From NCBI GenBank assembly GCA_965216515.1, contig OZ244173.1, positions 558,001 through 622,000 on the forward strand: a stretch of 64,000 nt of DNA. Reading direction: 5' to 3'. Made by a program: the position numbers and the translations under genes. This document shows, piece after piece, positions 17,594-26,366 of the stretch (the stretch's first letter is position 1; every line of letters starts with the position of its first letter). Under the pieces are notes generated by a model. That model worked only from the letters and a program-made list of their open reading frames with translations. It ran no database searches and had not been told where the DNA came from. This DNA comes from CAXMRP01 sp965216515. Its GTDB lineage: Bacteria > Pseudomonadota > Alphaproteobacteria > Rhizobiales > Afifellaceae.

Positions 17594-18181
17594 CTAAGAT
17601 ACTGGAGGATAAGGCGATTTCATGCCTTTTGGGCGCGGGAATCCGTTCGGTATAACCAACCGGTCCTGGCGTTGCCCGATCGCGTTGAAACCCATGCACT
17701 GGTAAAGCGTGAGCGCCTTGGGATGGTCCCGGTCGCAAGTGTTAACCGTGATCGCGCGGGCGCCACGGGCGAACGATTCCGAAATCGCGGTTCCCAGGAG
17801 CCAAGCGCCGACGCGGCGCCCGATCCACTCGGGTAAAAGACCGAAATACACCAGGTCGACCGTCGGCAGCGCCGTAAAATCGAGCTCGTAGAAACCGGCC
17901 GGGGCGCCATCACCATACAGCACAAAGACCTCAACGCCGGGCTTGTGGATAAGGGCTGCAAGCGCCGTGTCGTCAAGCGTTGCACGGTTGACCCACAGCC
18001 AGCGCTCGCCAACGGTCCGGTAGAGATAGCGATAGAAATGCAGCGGAATCGGATCGGCCCGCATCAGCGCCAGCCGTATGCCGGCCGGCTGCGGCGGCAG
18101 GTGCGCGGGCCGTGCCGGGAGCACCAGGTCGGTGACGGTGATCGGAACGGCCGTTCCCGGCGTTTTTGATGTTTCGGGCAT
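17594..18181 (-). CDS. GNAT-family N-acetyltransferase
   Basis: A 195-residue acetyltransferase. The acetyl-CoA loop is visible in FGLLPEWIGRRVGAWLLGTAI, preceded by the VLYGDGAPAGFYELDF strand pair, and the C-terminal part has DHPKALTLYQCMGF, a classic GNAT motif B. The substrate is unknown. It is the last gene of the cysK-alaX-sseA unit, starting 22 bases after sseA. The frame is open upstream to 18286 inside sseA; the ATG at 18181 is preferred because it avoids that overlap. Confidence 0.85.
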   Translation of the reverse strand: MPETSKTPGTAVPITVTDLVLPARPAHLPPQPAGIRLALMRADPIPLHFYRYLYRTVGERWLWVNRATLDDTALAALIHKPGVEVFVLYGDGAPAGFYELDFTALPTVDLVYFGLLPEWIGRRVGAWLLGTAISESFARGARAITVNTCDRDHPKALTLYQCMGFNAIGQRQDRLVIPNGFPRPKGMKSPYPPVS

Positions 18182-18203
18182 CCCGGATGTCCGTGCTGCG
18201 CAG

Positions 18204-19079
18204 TCAGTCGTCCGCGCCGCCGGTTGCGATCTGGGTATTCTGGCTGGTGCCCCATTCCGCCCATGAACCGTCATAAATGGCAACATCGTGCTTGCCGGCC
18301 CGTGCCAGCGCCAGGTTGAGGACAGCCGCTGTCACGCCGGAGCCGCAACTGGTCACCACGGGACGCGTCAGGTCGACGCCGGCTTCGGCAAAATGCGACA
18401 GGATTTCGGCCGGATTCCGGAGGCGTTTTTCGGCGTCCAGAACTTCGGTGAACGGCAAACTGCGCGCGCCCGGCATGTGGCCGGAACGGCAGCCGGGCCG
18501 GGGCTCCGGCATTGAGCCGTCAAATCGGGACGACGACCGCGCATCGACAACACTCGCCGCCCCCGTCCGCAACACCGCCTGCACATCATCCAGCCCGCAC
18601 ACCGCAGCCTTGTCGAGCGTGGCGAAAAAGGTTGCCGGCTGTGGTTGCGCCGGTCCGGATTGCAGGGCGCCGCCCGCCGCTTTCCAGGCCGGCAATCCGC
18701 CATCCAGCACCCGCACCCGCCGCGCTCCGAAGACCGACAGCATCCACCACACGCGCGCGGCGGAAAACAGGCCCATGCCATCGTAAACGACAATCACGTT
18801 GTCATTGGCGAGCCCGAGCCCGCCGGCCGCCGCCGCGAATTGTGCGGCGTCGGGCAGCATGTGGGGCAGGGGGCTTGAGGTATCGGCGATCCGGTCGATG
18901 TCGAAATACACCGCGCCCGGTATGTGCCCGGCTTCGAATTCGGCGACAGCATCGCGTTCCTCGCCGGGCAGGTACCACGAGCCGTCGACGACACGCAGGT
19001 CCGGATTTTCCAGCTGTTCCGCCAGCCAGTCGGCGGAAATCACGGGATCGGCGGCCGGATCGGTTGACGGAACGGTCAT
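18204..19079 (-). CDS. sseA: 3-mercaptopyruvate sulfurtransferase
   Basis: A 291-residue tandem rhodanese protein. The N-terminal domain is the inactive one, and the C-terminal domain has the active-site loop CGSGVTA, the form typical of 3-mercaptopyruvate rather than thiosulfate sulfurtransferase. FDGSMPEPRPGCRSGHMPGA is the conserved interdomain segment. It transfers sulfur from mercaptopyruvate, a cysteine breakdown product, to acceptors such as thiols or cyanide. The start overlaps the alaX stop by four bases, so the two are translationally coupled. Confidence 0.92.
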   Translation of the reverse strand: MTVPSTDPAADPVISADWLAEQLENPDLRVVDGSWYLPGEERDAVAEFEAGHIPGAVYFDIDRIADTSSPLPHMLPDAAQFAAAAGGLGLANDNVIVVYDGMGLFSAARVWWMLSVFGARRVRVLDGGLPAWKAAGGALQSGPAQPQPATFFATLDKAAVCGLDDVQAVLRTGAASVVDARSSSRFDGSMPEPRPGCRSGHMPGARSLPFTEVLDAEKRLRNPAEILSHFAEAGVDLTRPVVTSCGSGVTAAVLNLALARAGKHDVAIYDGSWAEWGTSQNTQIATGGADD

Positions 19080-19810
19080 TGCGGATCTCCGAAGCGGATG
19101 CGGATGCGCCGGTTCTGCCGGCCTTTTTTCTCGATCTTGGAAATGTGCACGGGACCGATTTCACCGGTCGAGGCCACATGCGTGCCGCCGCACGGCTGCA
19201 GGTCGACATGGCCGTCCTCGCCGATGGCGACCAGACGCACCCGGCCGCCGCCCCTTGGCGGTTGCACGCTCATGGTGCGAACCAGTCCGGGATTGGCATC
19301 CAGATCCGCTTCCGCGATCCATTGGCTGGCAACCGGATGGTCGGCGGCAACGAGGGCGGCGATTTGCTCCGACAGCGCTTGCTTGTCCACTGCGCCGGCT
19401 TCGGCGATATCGAAATCCAGCCGGCTTTCCTCTGCGCCGATCGATCCGCCCGTTACCGGGAAGGGGACCAGCGAACACAACAGGTGAAGCGCGGTGTGCA
19501 TGCGCATGTGGGCATGCCGGCGCGGCCAGTCGATGCGGGCCGTTACGCGGTCACCGGGTGCCAGTCCGCCCGTGCCTTCGCTGGGCACATGCACGATGTC
19601 GCCGTCGGCGTGGACCGTCGCGCCGATCGAAATCTCACCGCCATCGGCGAGCGCGAAGAGCCCTGTATCGCCGGGTTGCCCGCCACCGGTCGCGTAGAAA
19701 ACCGTGCGGTCGATCACGATCCCGCCGCGGTCGTTGATCGCCACGACGCTTGCCTCGCATTCGCGCTGCATCGGATCATCCCGAAATATCGGAATTGTCG
19801 GTTCACTCAT
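19076..19810 (-). CDS. Alanyl-tRNA editing protein AlaX
   Basis: A 244-residue stand-alone editing domain homologous to the editing part of AlaRS. The N-terminal GGQPGDTG motif and the zinc ligands are seen in HTALH and in CGGTHVAS. AlaX hydrolyses Ser- or Gly-charged tRNA-Ala. The ATG at 19810 overlaps the cysK stop by four bases, and the frame is open much further upstream inside cysK without homology. Placement between cysteine synthase and mercaptopyruvate sulfurtransferase is noteworthy because all handle serine or its sulfur analogues; the functional link is inference. Confidence 0.9.
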   Translation of the reverse strand: MSEPTIPIFRDDPMQRECEASVVAINDRGGIVIDRTVFYATGGGQPGDTGLFALADGGEISIGATVHADGDIVHVPSEGTGGLAPGDRVTARIDWPRRHAHMRMHTALHLLCSLVPFPVTGGSIGAEESRLDFDIAEAGAVDKQALSEQIAALVAADHPVASQWIAEADLDANPGLVRTMSVQPPRGGGRVRLVAIGEDGHVDLQPCGGTHVASTGEIGPVHISKIEKKGRQNRRIRIRFGDPQ

Positions 19811-20850
19811 GTCGAATTCTCCGCAAAAGGCACCGCGAGTTGACGCGTCGTTTCCAGCCAGGCGGGAACCGGCAGGTTCCTGGAACGCAGGAATTCCGGA
19901 TTGAACATTTTCGACGCGTACCGTGTGCCATAGTCGCATAGCATGGTCACGATCGTGTGGCCTGGACCCAGCTCGCGGGCAAGCCGGATCGCTCCGGCAA
20001 CATTGACACCGGACGAGCCGCCCAGGCACAAGCCCTCGTGCTCCACCAGTTCGAAGACGGCCGGTAGCGATTCGATATCCGGGATCCGGTAGGCGACGTC
20101 CACCGGCGCCCCGTCCAGATTGGCGGTGATCCGGCTGTTGCCGATCCCTTCGGTGATTGAATTGCCGACCACCTCCAATTTGCCTTGCGCATAATGCCCA
20201 TAGAGCGCCGATCCGGTCGGATCGGACAAGGCGATACGAATTTTTTCATTCTTCGATTTCAGAAACATACCGGTCCCGGCCAATGTTCCGCCAGTGCCGA
20301 CCGCGCATACGAATCCGTCCACCTTGCCGTCCGTCTGCGCCCAGATTTCCGGCCCGGTGGTGGCAATATGCGCCTGGCGGTTGGCGATATTGTCGAACTG
20401 GTTGGCCCAGATCGCGCCACCCGGCTCCGATTTCGCCAGATTGGCGGCGAGCCGGCCGGACAGCCGCACATAGTTGTTGGGATTTCGGTAGGGCACCGCG
20501 GGGACTTCGATCAGCTCTGCGCCTGCCACGCGCAGCGCCAGCTTCTTTTCTTCCGACTGGGTTTCCGGAATGACGATCACTGCACGATATCCGAGCGCTG
20601 CGGCAACCATGGCGATCCCGATGCCGGTGTTTCCCGCCGTGCCTTCGACAATGGTGCCGCCGGTGTCCAGTTCGCCGCGTTCTTCCGCCGCGCGGATGAT
20701 CGACAGCGCCGCGCGGTCCTTCACCGATTGGCCGGGATTGAGGAATTCCGCCTTGCCCAGGATCGTGCAGCCGGTCGCCTCCGAGGCGCGGTCGAGGCGA
20801 ATGAGCGGCGTGTTGCCGATGGTCTCCAGAACGTTCTGTACGATGGTCAT
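19807..20850 (-). CDS. cysK: Cysteine synthase (O-acetylserine sulfhydrylase)
   Basis: A 347-residue PLP enzyme making cysteine from O-acetylserine and sulfide. The PLP lysine is in NPGQSVKDRAA, the asparagine loop is GTAGNTGIG, and the phosphate-binding loop is GTGGTLAGTG. The C-terminal part carries GGSSGVNVAGA. At nearly 350 residues it is longer than E. coli CysK (about 320), matching the rhizobial form that sits with alaX and sseA. The start at 20850 aligns with MTIVQNVLETIGNTPLIRL; the 16 codons upstream are not conserved. First gene of a four-gene unit. Confidence 0.93.
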   Translation of the reverse strand: MTIVQNVLETIGNTPLIRLDRASEATGCTILGKAEFLNPGQSVKDRAALSIIRAAEERGELDTGGTIVEGTAGNTGIGIAMVAAALGYRAVIVIPETQSEEKKLALRVAGAELIEVPAVPYRNPNNYVRLSGRLAANLAKSEPGGAIWANQFDNIANRQAHIATTGPEIWAQTDGKVDGFVCAVGTGGTLAGTGMFLKSKNEKIRIALSDPTGSALYGHYAQGKLEVVGNSITEGIGNSRITANLDGAPVDVAYRIPDIESLPAVFELVEHEGLCLGGSSGVNVAGAIRLARELGPGHTIVTMLCDYGTRYASKMFNPEFLRSRNLPVPAWLETTRQLAVPFAENST

Positions 20851-20990
20851 GGCCAGGATGCGGGGCCCGCGGAGGCAAAAAGAGGTGTCGCCGAACACTT
20901 AAGGCGGCGGTCGGTCGTCGGCAAGCCGGCGGCGTCGGTTTCCGTCCCGTCCGGCACCACGCGGCTGACCGTCTGGGTTCGGCGAAACGG

Positions 20991-21015
20991 AAAACGGGCG
21001 GCCGTGCCGCCCGTT
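20991..21015 (-). terminator. Intrinsic terminator after kbp
   Basis: A perfect 10-bp stem (AACGGGCGGC, loop of three, GCCGCCCGTT at 20993-21015) lies 45 bases downstream of the kbp stop. On the minus strand it is followed by a short T-run. It separates kbp from cysK. Confidence 0.7.
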
Positions 21016-21060
21016 CGAAATCATACTGATCGGCCCTGCGGCCGGAGCGCACCCGCCATC

Positions 21061-21486
21061 TCAGGGAATGCGCAGCACCTGGCCTGGATAGATCTTGTCC
21101 GGATCCGAAAGCATCGGCCGGTTGGCCTCGAAGATTTCCTTGTAGCGCGCACCGTTGCCGTAATGCTTGTCGGCGATTTTCCACAAGGAGTCGCCGCGCT
21201 CAACTGTATGCAGCACCGGCTCCTTCGCCTCGCTTGTCGACACGGTCGTCTCCACCGAGGAGATGCCCTCGACATTGCCGGCGGCGATGATGATTTTTTC
21301 AAGCGCCTCCTGGTTGGCGACATCGCCCTTGATGATCGCTTTTTCGCCTTCGACTTCAATTGTCACGTTCTCGCTGCCGAGATCGTAGCTGTCGACCTCT
21401 TTTTTCAGCGCATCCGCCTTGTCATCATCGTCATCGCCCCAGCCGAGCCGTTTGCCGGCCGAACGCACAAAATCAAAAAGTCCCAT
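21061..21486 (-). CDS. kbp: BON-LysM protein, Kbp/YgaU family
   Basis: A 141-residue cytoplasmic protein. The N-terminal MGLFDFVRSAGKRL is nearly that of E. coli Kbp (YgaU). A BON domain spans about residues 30-85 and a LysM domain follows (VERGDSLWKIADKHYGNGARY), ending in DPDKIYPGQVLRIP as in Kbp. E. coli Kbp binds potassium and has no signal peptide; the same is likely here. The start is the ATG at 21486; an upstream extension of the frame is not homologous. Confidence 0.88.
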   Translation of the reverse strand: MGLFDFVRSAGKRLGWGDDDDDKADALKKEVDSYDLGSENVTIEVEGEKAIIKGDVANQEALEKIIIAAGNVEGISSVETTVSTSEAKEPVLHTVERGDSLWKIADKHYGNGARYKEIFEANRPMLSDPDKIYPGQVLRIP

Positions 21487-21614
21487 GGTCCTCGCACCCT
21501 GTTGTCGCCGCCCTCCGGGCATTCGCCCGATATGTTCGTTACCATCATCGCGCCTGAGCGACAACGAACGATCGCCACAGATTGCACCAGGCCGGGACGG
21601 GTGGGCGGCGCTGC

Positions 21615-22211
21615 TCAACCCCGGTTTTCACCGAATACGTAGACATCCCAGATCACCGCCTCCTCGCCGCCGCGCAGAAAGCCATTGTGCTGGTGGGCCG
21701 ATTCAATTGTGATCAGTTCGCCGGTTTGCCCGACATCGATGGAAAGCGTTGAGCCCAACCGATAGACCAGCGTGTCGGCCACCGCCTTGCCGTTGATCTT
21801 GAAGACCAGCCGCGAGCGCCGGGTCTTGCCGATATTGTCGTGGGCGGACAACTGGATTGTGTTGATTTTCGCCGGCCCGTCGAGCTTGATCGTCAGGCTG
21901 GGACGCGGTGAGCAGTTCTGCGATTTGGCCGTGCAGAATTGCGGACAGAGCACACCGCCGATGCACAATCTCTCGCCAGTTGCCTGATGGATCAGCCGGC
22001 CGTTGAGCGGGCTGGCGCTGGCCGCCGCTGCGGCGTCCACAGGCGCCTCCGTGGCTGCCGCAACGCCGGGCTCCGGCGTCTTGGCCGGTTCGGCAGCTGC
22101 CAGTTTCGTTTTCGATTCTTCCTCGGCGAACGCCCCAGGCGCCACCACCGGCATCAACGGCGCAGCCGCCAGTATCGCCGCAAGCGCACCCAACCGGACC
22201 GATCGGAACAT
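21615..22211 (-). CDS. Secreted protein of unknown function with a four-cysteine cluster
   Basis: A 198-residue protein with a clear signal peptide (hydrophobic residues 8-25, cut near AFA-EE). Residues 30-70 are a low-complexity Ala/Pro/Glu linker. A segment with four cysteines (spacing 5, 3 and 6) follows at about residues 83-101, then a beta-rich domain of about 95 residues (LTIKLDGPAKINTIQLSAHD ... AVIWDVYVFG) that resembles a carbohydrate-binding jelly roll only in pattern. I do not recognise a named family. It lies 128 bp upstream of kbp on the same strand. Confidence 0.6.
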   Translation of the reverse strand: MFRSVRLGALAAILAAAPLMPVVAPGAFAEEESKTKLAAAEPAKTPEPGVAAATEAPVDAAAAASASPLNGRLIHQATGERLCIGGVLCPQFCTAKSQNCSPRPSLTIKLDGPAKINTIQLSAHDNIGKTRRSRLVFKINGKAVADTLVYRLGSTLSIDVGQTGELITIESAHQHNGFLRGGEEAVIWDVYVFGENRG

Positions 22212-22553
22212 GATAATTCTCCCGTACTCGAAGAATGCCGTCCGACACCGCCGCCGCCGACATTCCGCAAGATCATCGTCGGCGCGGATCGGGGCGCCAG
22301 TGGGACGGCATTGGGGCGCCGTTACGGAAAGATTTTGCCAAATGCGGCAACAACCGGCTCACCCGCCACATTTGCCGGTCTGGCCGGCTGCGCTTGTCGT
22401 GACGCCGAAGCCCGACGATTTCGTGGAACATGCCCGACCCGGTTTCGGGAGATCGGGTCCATCAATATTGAAAGGGCCGGGCAGGTCGCCCGATCCGCTG
22501 GAAATCGTGGCGCCCCGGGGCGAAGAACTTGGCGCCGCCGCCAGCAGCGGAAT
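22212..22553. other. Gene-free interval
   Basis: These 342 bp between the Sel1 protein stop and the secreted-protein start show no supported gene, RNA or obvious repeat. The promoter of the secreted protein should lie at its left end (minus-strand transcription starting above 22211), but no convincing hexamers were found. Confidence 0.5.
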
Positions 22554-25127
22554 TCACTTTGGGGTAATGCGGATCAGCTTTACTTTCCTGCCCACTATTG
22601 GCTGAGACTTTGGTTCACCTCGTGGTTTCCAAGCCTTGGTCAGCCGAACCGCCTCCAATATCTGTTCCGACGTCAGCTCCTTGGCCAGGATATCCCTGTT
22701 CCGGCCGGCATTTGGATCGCCCTGACGCGCCGCGAGATCGTACCATTTGTAGGCGATGACCAGATCCCGTTCCACGCCCCGGCCGTGCTCGTAAAACCTG
22801 CCAAGATTGATCTGTCCGTCGGCAAACCCCTGCTCGGCGGCGCGACCGAACCACCGCACGGCCTCCTTGTCATCGCGCGGCACACCCTTTCCGTCCGCGT
22901 ACATTTTGCCGAGTTCGGTTTGTGCTCTCGCGTGACCTTGCTCCGCCGCCTTGCGGAACCAGGCCACGGCCTTGGCATTGTCACGAGCAACCCCCCGGCC
23001 GTGTTTGTACATCCATCCCAGATTGCTCTGACCGCCGGCAAATCCCTGTCCGGCCGAGCGGCCGAACCATCTGACGGCCTCCGCGTCGTCCGGCCGCACA
23101 CCTTTTCCCCTGGCATAAATCAGGCCGAGTTTGTTTTGGGCCAACGCATCGCCTTTTTCGGCAGCCTTGCGGTACCACGCCATGGCCTCGGCAAGGTCCC
23201 GCGAGACACCCCGGCCATGCTCATACATGGCGGCGAGATTGGTTTGTGCTCCCGCGTGCCCCTGCCCGGCGGCTTTTTGAAACAGCGCCATGGCCGTTGA
23301 GGTATTCCTCCGGACACCATCGCCGTCCCGGTACATCATCGCGAGCCGGTACTGGGCCCCGGCATCGCCCTGCGCGGCCGCCATGCGCAGCGCTTCGACT
23401 GCCTCCGGCTCTTCGTCGGTCTCCGGGCGCCCATCCAGAGCATTCTTTTTGGCCTCCACGGCATTCGGGGCGCGCGGCGATGCCGCCGTCGCCATGCAGC
23501 CGGGCTCACCGAGGCCGGGATATCGGGTGGGGGACTGGTCAGCCTCAGGCGCCGGGTCCGGCAGCCCTCCGGATTCGCCGTTGGTTTGGCGCCATTCGTC
23601 GGCCAGGCGCCGGGCCTCGGCGATCTGGTCGGACGTCATCATCCCGGCGGCGGTTTTCAAATGTTGCCCGGCTGTCTCATCGCCGCTTCCGGCGGCGAGA
23701 TCGAACCACAGATGGGCCTGCACCAGATCCTGCTTGACGCCGCGGCCGATCGCATACGCAAAACCCAGGTCAAACCGGGCCTTCGCCAGACCCCGCTCGG
23801 CGGCTTTTCGCAACCAGCGCGCCGCTTCCGCCTGGTCCACCGGCACCCCGTCACCGTCCAGGTGAATCCGGGCCACGGCATATTGGGCATCGGCGTCACC
23901 CTGTTCGGCTGACTTTTGGAACCAATTCAGGGCTTCCGAACTGTTTTTCAGGGATCCAACGCCGTCTTGATACAAGACCGCCAGTTCGTATTGCGCATCG
24001 GAATGTCCCTGGTCGGCGGCTTTGCGATACCAGTCCTGTGCCGTCATTTTGTTTGCCGACATGCAAATCCCGGCATAGTGGTAATAACCGACACTGAACT
24101 GCGCGTTGGCATAGTCTTGGTTGGCCGCCTGGCGAAACCATGCGAGCGCATCGGCATAGTTCTGCGGCACGCCTTGGCCGTAGAACGACATGATCCCCAG
24201 GTTGTACTGCGCATCGGCCAAATCCTGGTCTGCCGCCAGCCGGTACCATTTCAGGGCTTGTCCGTAATCCGCTTCGATACCGTTTCCTTGGCGGTACATT
24301 GTGCCAAGATCGGTCTGGGCAGCGGCATCGCCTTGGTTTGCAGCCCTTCGAAACCACTTGACCGCCTCGGCATAACTTTGCGTCGTGCCGGTGCCGGCGT
24401 GGAACATCCAACCAAGGTTGAGCTGGGCTTCGGCCAGTTCCTGATCGGCTGCCAGGCGGTACCACCGCAGCGCCTCGGCGTTGTCTAGTTCCACGCCTAG
24501 GCCATTTGCGTACATTAAACCGAGCATGTTTTGGGCGCCTGGTTCGTCCCGTATCGCGGCCATGCGGAAAAGCCGGAGCGCCTCGGCAAAAGACTGCGCA
24601 ACGCCGTCGCCATTGTAGTACATGAGCCCGAGATTTTTTTGTCCCGGCGGATTGCCCGATTCTGCAGCCTTGCGGAACCACTGGAGCGCGATGCCATAGC
24701 TTTTCGGCACGCCGAACCCGTGGAGGTACAATATTCCCAAATTGCTGTAGGCGTCGGAATCACCCTGATCCGCCGCCAACTTGTACCACTTCAGGGCTTC
24801 TGCATGGTTCTGCGGTACACCCTCACCATTGTGAAAGAGGACCCCGAGACTGTTTTGCGCGCCGGCGTGGCCCTGTTCGGCGGCCAACAGATACCACCGC
24901 CGCGCCGCACCATAGTCGCGAAAGATATCCGCGGCAGAATGGTATGCGCCCCCAAGTTCGAATTGCGCGTCCGCATCGCCGCGTTCGGCCGGCGGCCGCA
25001 ACCTGTTCACGATGGTATTGAATTCGTACCGACGGCTGGTATCCGGCGGTCCGGTTGGCGAGATGGCGGTCGCCGGAGCGGACAACACCGGCAGCAAGGC
25101 CAACAAGGAAATCAAAAGTAGTCTCAT
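22554..25127 (-). CDS. Large periplasmic Sel1-repeat protein with two repeat arrays
   Basis: An 857-residue secreted protein. The signal peptide is MRLLLISLLALLPVLSAPATA. About 12 Sel1 repeats (36 residues each; pattern A..LG..Y..G.GV..D...A..WYR.AA.QG) fill residues 70-500, ending in a cap (MTSDQIAEARRLADEW). A Pro/Glu linker of about 70 residues follows, then roughly seven more repeats and a second cap (LTSEQILEAVRLTKAW). Two complete solenoids thus seem fused. Sel1 proteins act as scaffolds in signalling, for example ExoR and PodJ. The ATG at 25127 is placed by the signal peptide. A good promoter lies upstream. Confidence 0.87.
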   Translation of the reverse strand: MRLLLISLLALLPVLSAPATAISPTGPPDTSRRYEFNTIVNRLRPPAERGDADAQFELGGAYHSAADIFRDYGAARRWYLLAAEQGHAGAQNSLGVLFHNGEGVPQNHAEALKWYKLAADQGDSDAYSNLGILYLHGFGVPKSYGIALQWFRKAAESGNPPGQKNLGLMYYNGDGVAQSFAEALRLFRMAAIRDEPGAQNMLGLMYANGLGVELDNAEALRWYRLAADQELAEAQLNLGWMFHAGTGTTQSYAEAVKWFRRAANQGDAAAQTDLGTMYRQGNGIEADYGQALKWYRLAADQDLADAQYNLGIMSFYGQGVPQNYADALAWFRQAANQDYANAQFSVGYYHYAGICMSANKMTAQDWYRKAADQGHSDAQYELAVLYQDGVGSLKNSSEALNWFQKSAEQGDADAQYAVARIHLDGDGVPVDQAEAARWLRKAAERGLAKARFDLGFAYAIGRGVKQDLVQAHLWFDLAAGSGDETAGQHLKTAAGMMTSDQIAEARRLADEWRQTNGESGGLPDPAPEADQSPTRYPGLGEPGCMATAASPRAPNAVEAKKNALDGRPETDEEPEAVEALRMAAAQGDAGAQYRLAMMYRDGDGVRRNTSTAMALFQKAAGQGHAGAQTNLAAMYEHGRGVSRDLAEAMAWYRKAAEKGDALAQNKLGLIYARGKGVRPDDAEAVRWFGRSAGQGFAGGQSNLGWMYKHGRGVARDNAKAVAWFRKAAEQGHARAQTELGKMYADGKGVPRDDKEAVRWFGRAAEQGFADGQINLGRFYEHGRGVERDLVIAYKWYDLAARQGDPNAGRNRDILAKELTSEQILEAVRLTKAWKPRGEPKSQPIVGRKVKLIRITPK

Positions 25128-25445
25128 GCGGCTCAGCCGGAAGCAGTATGGCCTGATATCGAACAAACCGTTGCCGATTATTATACATAGCGGCTTTAAA
25201 TCCTTCAAAATCGCACATGGAAATCACGTATGGCCTGACATGCGGGCAAGGGAGTTGACGGGCGGATTGGCTGCCGGTCCGAACCCGCTGTCTGCGGCCC
25301 GAACCTGCGGCCGCACAGGCTGTCGGCCGCTCGCGCGCCGATATTCTTCATGTGGCCGTCCGGCCGTCAGCGGGGAGGGGGGGTGATGGCGCCGAACTGG
25401 CCTACTCGGGCCGTGCCGTCCTAAACCCGTTCAATAAGGAAATTG
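25128..25445. other. Gene-free interval before tRNA-Asn
   Basis: The left part holds the promoter of the Sel1 gene. Between about 25210 and 25440 I see no gene, hairpin or repeat, only GC-rich sequence leading to the 3' end of tRNA-Asn. Confidence 0.5.
25180..25208 (-). promoter_or_regulatory. Sigma-70 promoter of the Sel1-repeat gene
   Basis: On the minus strand, TTGAAG (25208-25203) is followed after exactly 17 bp by a perfect TATAAT (25185-25180). Transcription would start near 25173, about 45 bases before the ATG. The surrounding AT-richness stands out from the neighbourhood. Confidence 0.65.
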
Positions 25446-25521
25446 TGGCTCCCCGGGCCGGACTCGAACCAGCGACCCAGCGGTTAACAGCCGCTTGCTC
25501 TACCAACTGAGCTACCGGGGA
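25446..25521 (-). tRNA. tRNA-Asn (GTT)
   Basis: A 76-nt cloverleaf including encoded CCA (25446-25448). The 7-bp acceptor arms TCCCCGG / CCGGGGA pair perfectly, the D-arm is GCTCAGTTGGTAGAGC, the anticodon loop is CTGTTAA (GTT), and the T-arm is GCTGG TTCGAGT CCGGC. No integrase or duplicated 3' end is near it. Confidence 0.97.
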
Positions 25522-25649
25522 ACGGAACGCCGCATATATCAGACATGGCGGCCAATGCAAGCGCAAGCCGAATCGGGCACCTATATGCCCGGAGCCGGAT
25601 ACGCCGTGCGGGATCGCCGGGTGTGTCGCAGGTGCACAGAGAGGACGAC

Positions 25650-26069
25650 ATGGCCACCCAACCCGATTCCGACAGGTCCGATCATGAAAATGGCGCGCCG
25701 GCGCAGGGCGTTCCCCCATCCGCGACGGCACCCGTTACCGCCGAAGGGCCAGCCGGCTGGGATCCGGATCGCCAATATGTTCGCCTTGGCAAGCGCCGCA
25801 TTCCGCTGCCCCGCAGCCGCATGGTGCGCACCGCGGCCGGAATCAGTTTCGTTCTGATGGGTATGGTCGGTTTCCTGCCGGTTGTCGGTTTTTGGATGAT
25901 TCCGCTCGGCCTGCTCATTCTTTCGGTGGATTTTGCGCCTGTGCGCCGGTTTCGCCGCCGCGTTACGGTCTGGCTCCAGCGCCGCTGGAACCGGGCCAAC
26001 GGCACCGGTCGGAACGGGAGGGGCGACAATGCCGCCGGCGCACGAACAAACAAGTCCGATTCCGCCTGA
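25650..26069 (+). CDS. Small PGPGW-like membrane protein
   Basis: A 139-residue protein. The first 60 residues are polar and Pro/Ala-rich, residues about 65-105 form a hydrophobic hairpin (GISFVLMGMVGFLPVVGFWMIPLGLLILSVDF), and a strongly basic segment (RRFRRRVTVWLQRRW) follows. The pattern resembles the PGPGW putative transmembrane family. The function is unknown. The ATG at 25650 has a GAGAGGA ribosome site; longer starts upstream would run back toward the tRNA. Confidence 0.65.
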   Translation: MATQPDSDRSDHENGAPAQGVPPSATAPVTAEGPAGWDPDRQYVRLGKRRIPLPRSRMVRTAAGISFVLMGMVGFLPVVGFWMIPLGLLILSVDFAPVRRFRRRVTVWLQRRWNRANGTGRNGRGDNAAGARTNKSDSA

Positions 26070-26123
26070 ACGACCGCGCCACGTTCGGGCTTGCATTGTG
26101 GACGGTACAGGCCTTATCGTCGC

Positions 26124-26320
26124 GGCGTGCTCTGGTTCCCCGAAAGGACACCGAAGTGTCCGGGGACGAAATGGGAATGCGGTAGGAAGCGACCCGATCC
26201 GGGGCTTCCGATCCGCAGCTGCCCCCGCAACTGTAAGCGGAGAGCCGCCCCGCATATGCCACCCGCAAGGGGAAGGCGCGGGATCCGGCGACGACCCGCA
26301 AGCCAGGAGACCAGCCAGGG
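26124..26320 (+). promoter_or_regulatory. Cobalamin riboswitch
   Basis: The adenosylcobalamin aptamer is recognised by its conserved blocks in order: GGTTCCCCGAAAGG, GGGAATGCGGT, the core GCCCCCGCAACTGTAAGCGG, GGAAGGCG, and the B12 box AGCCAGGAGACC (26301-26312). It lies 47-55 bases before the cbtB ATG at 26367 and should repress the downstream operon when B12 is plentiful. The outer boundaries are approximate. Confidence 0.95.
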
Positions 26321-26366
26321 CGCATCAACGCAAACCGCCGTCGGTGGGACGGCAGGGAGAATCGCT

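Noticed and set aside
25446..25521. tRNA-Asn as a phage or island attachment site
   Set aside because: No integrase gene, duplicated tRNA end or compositional break was found next to it. The same holds for tRNA-Cys at 36042-36115.
26091..26366. Open frames across the cobalamin riboswitch
   Set aside because: The region is explained by the aptamer; the translations show no protein character.
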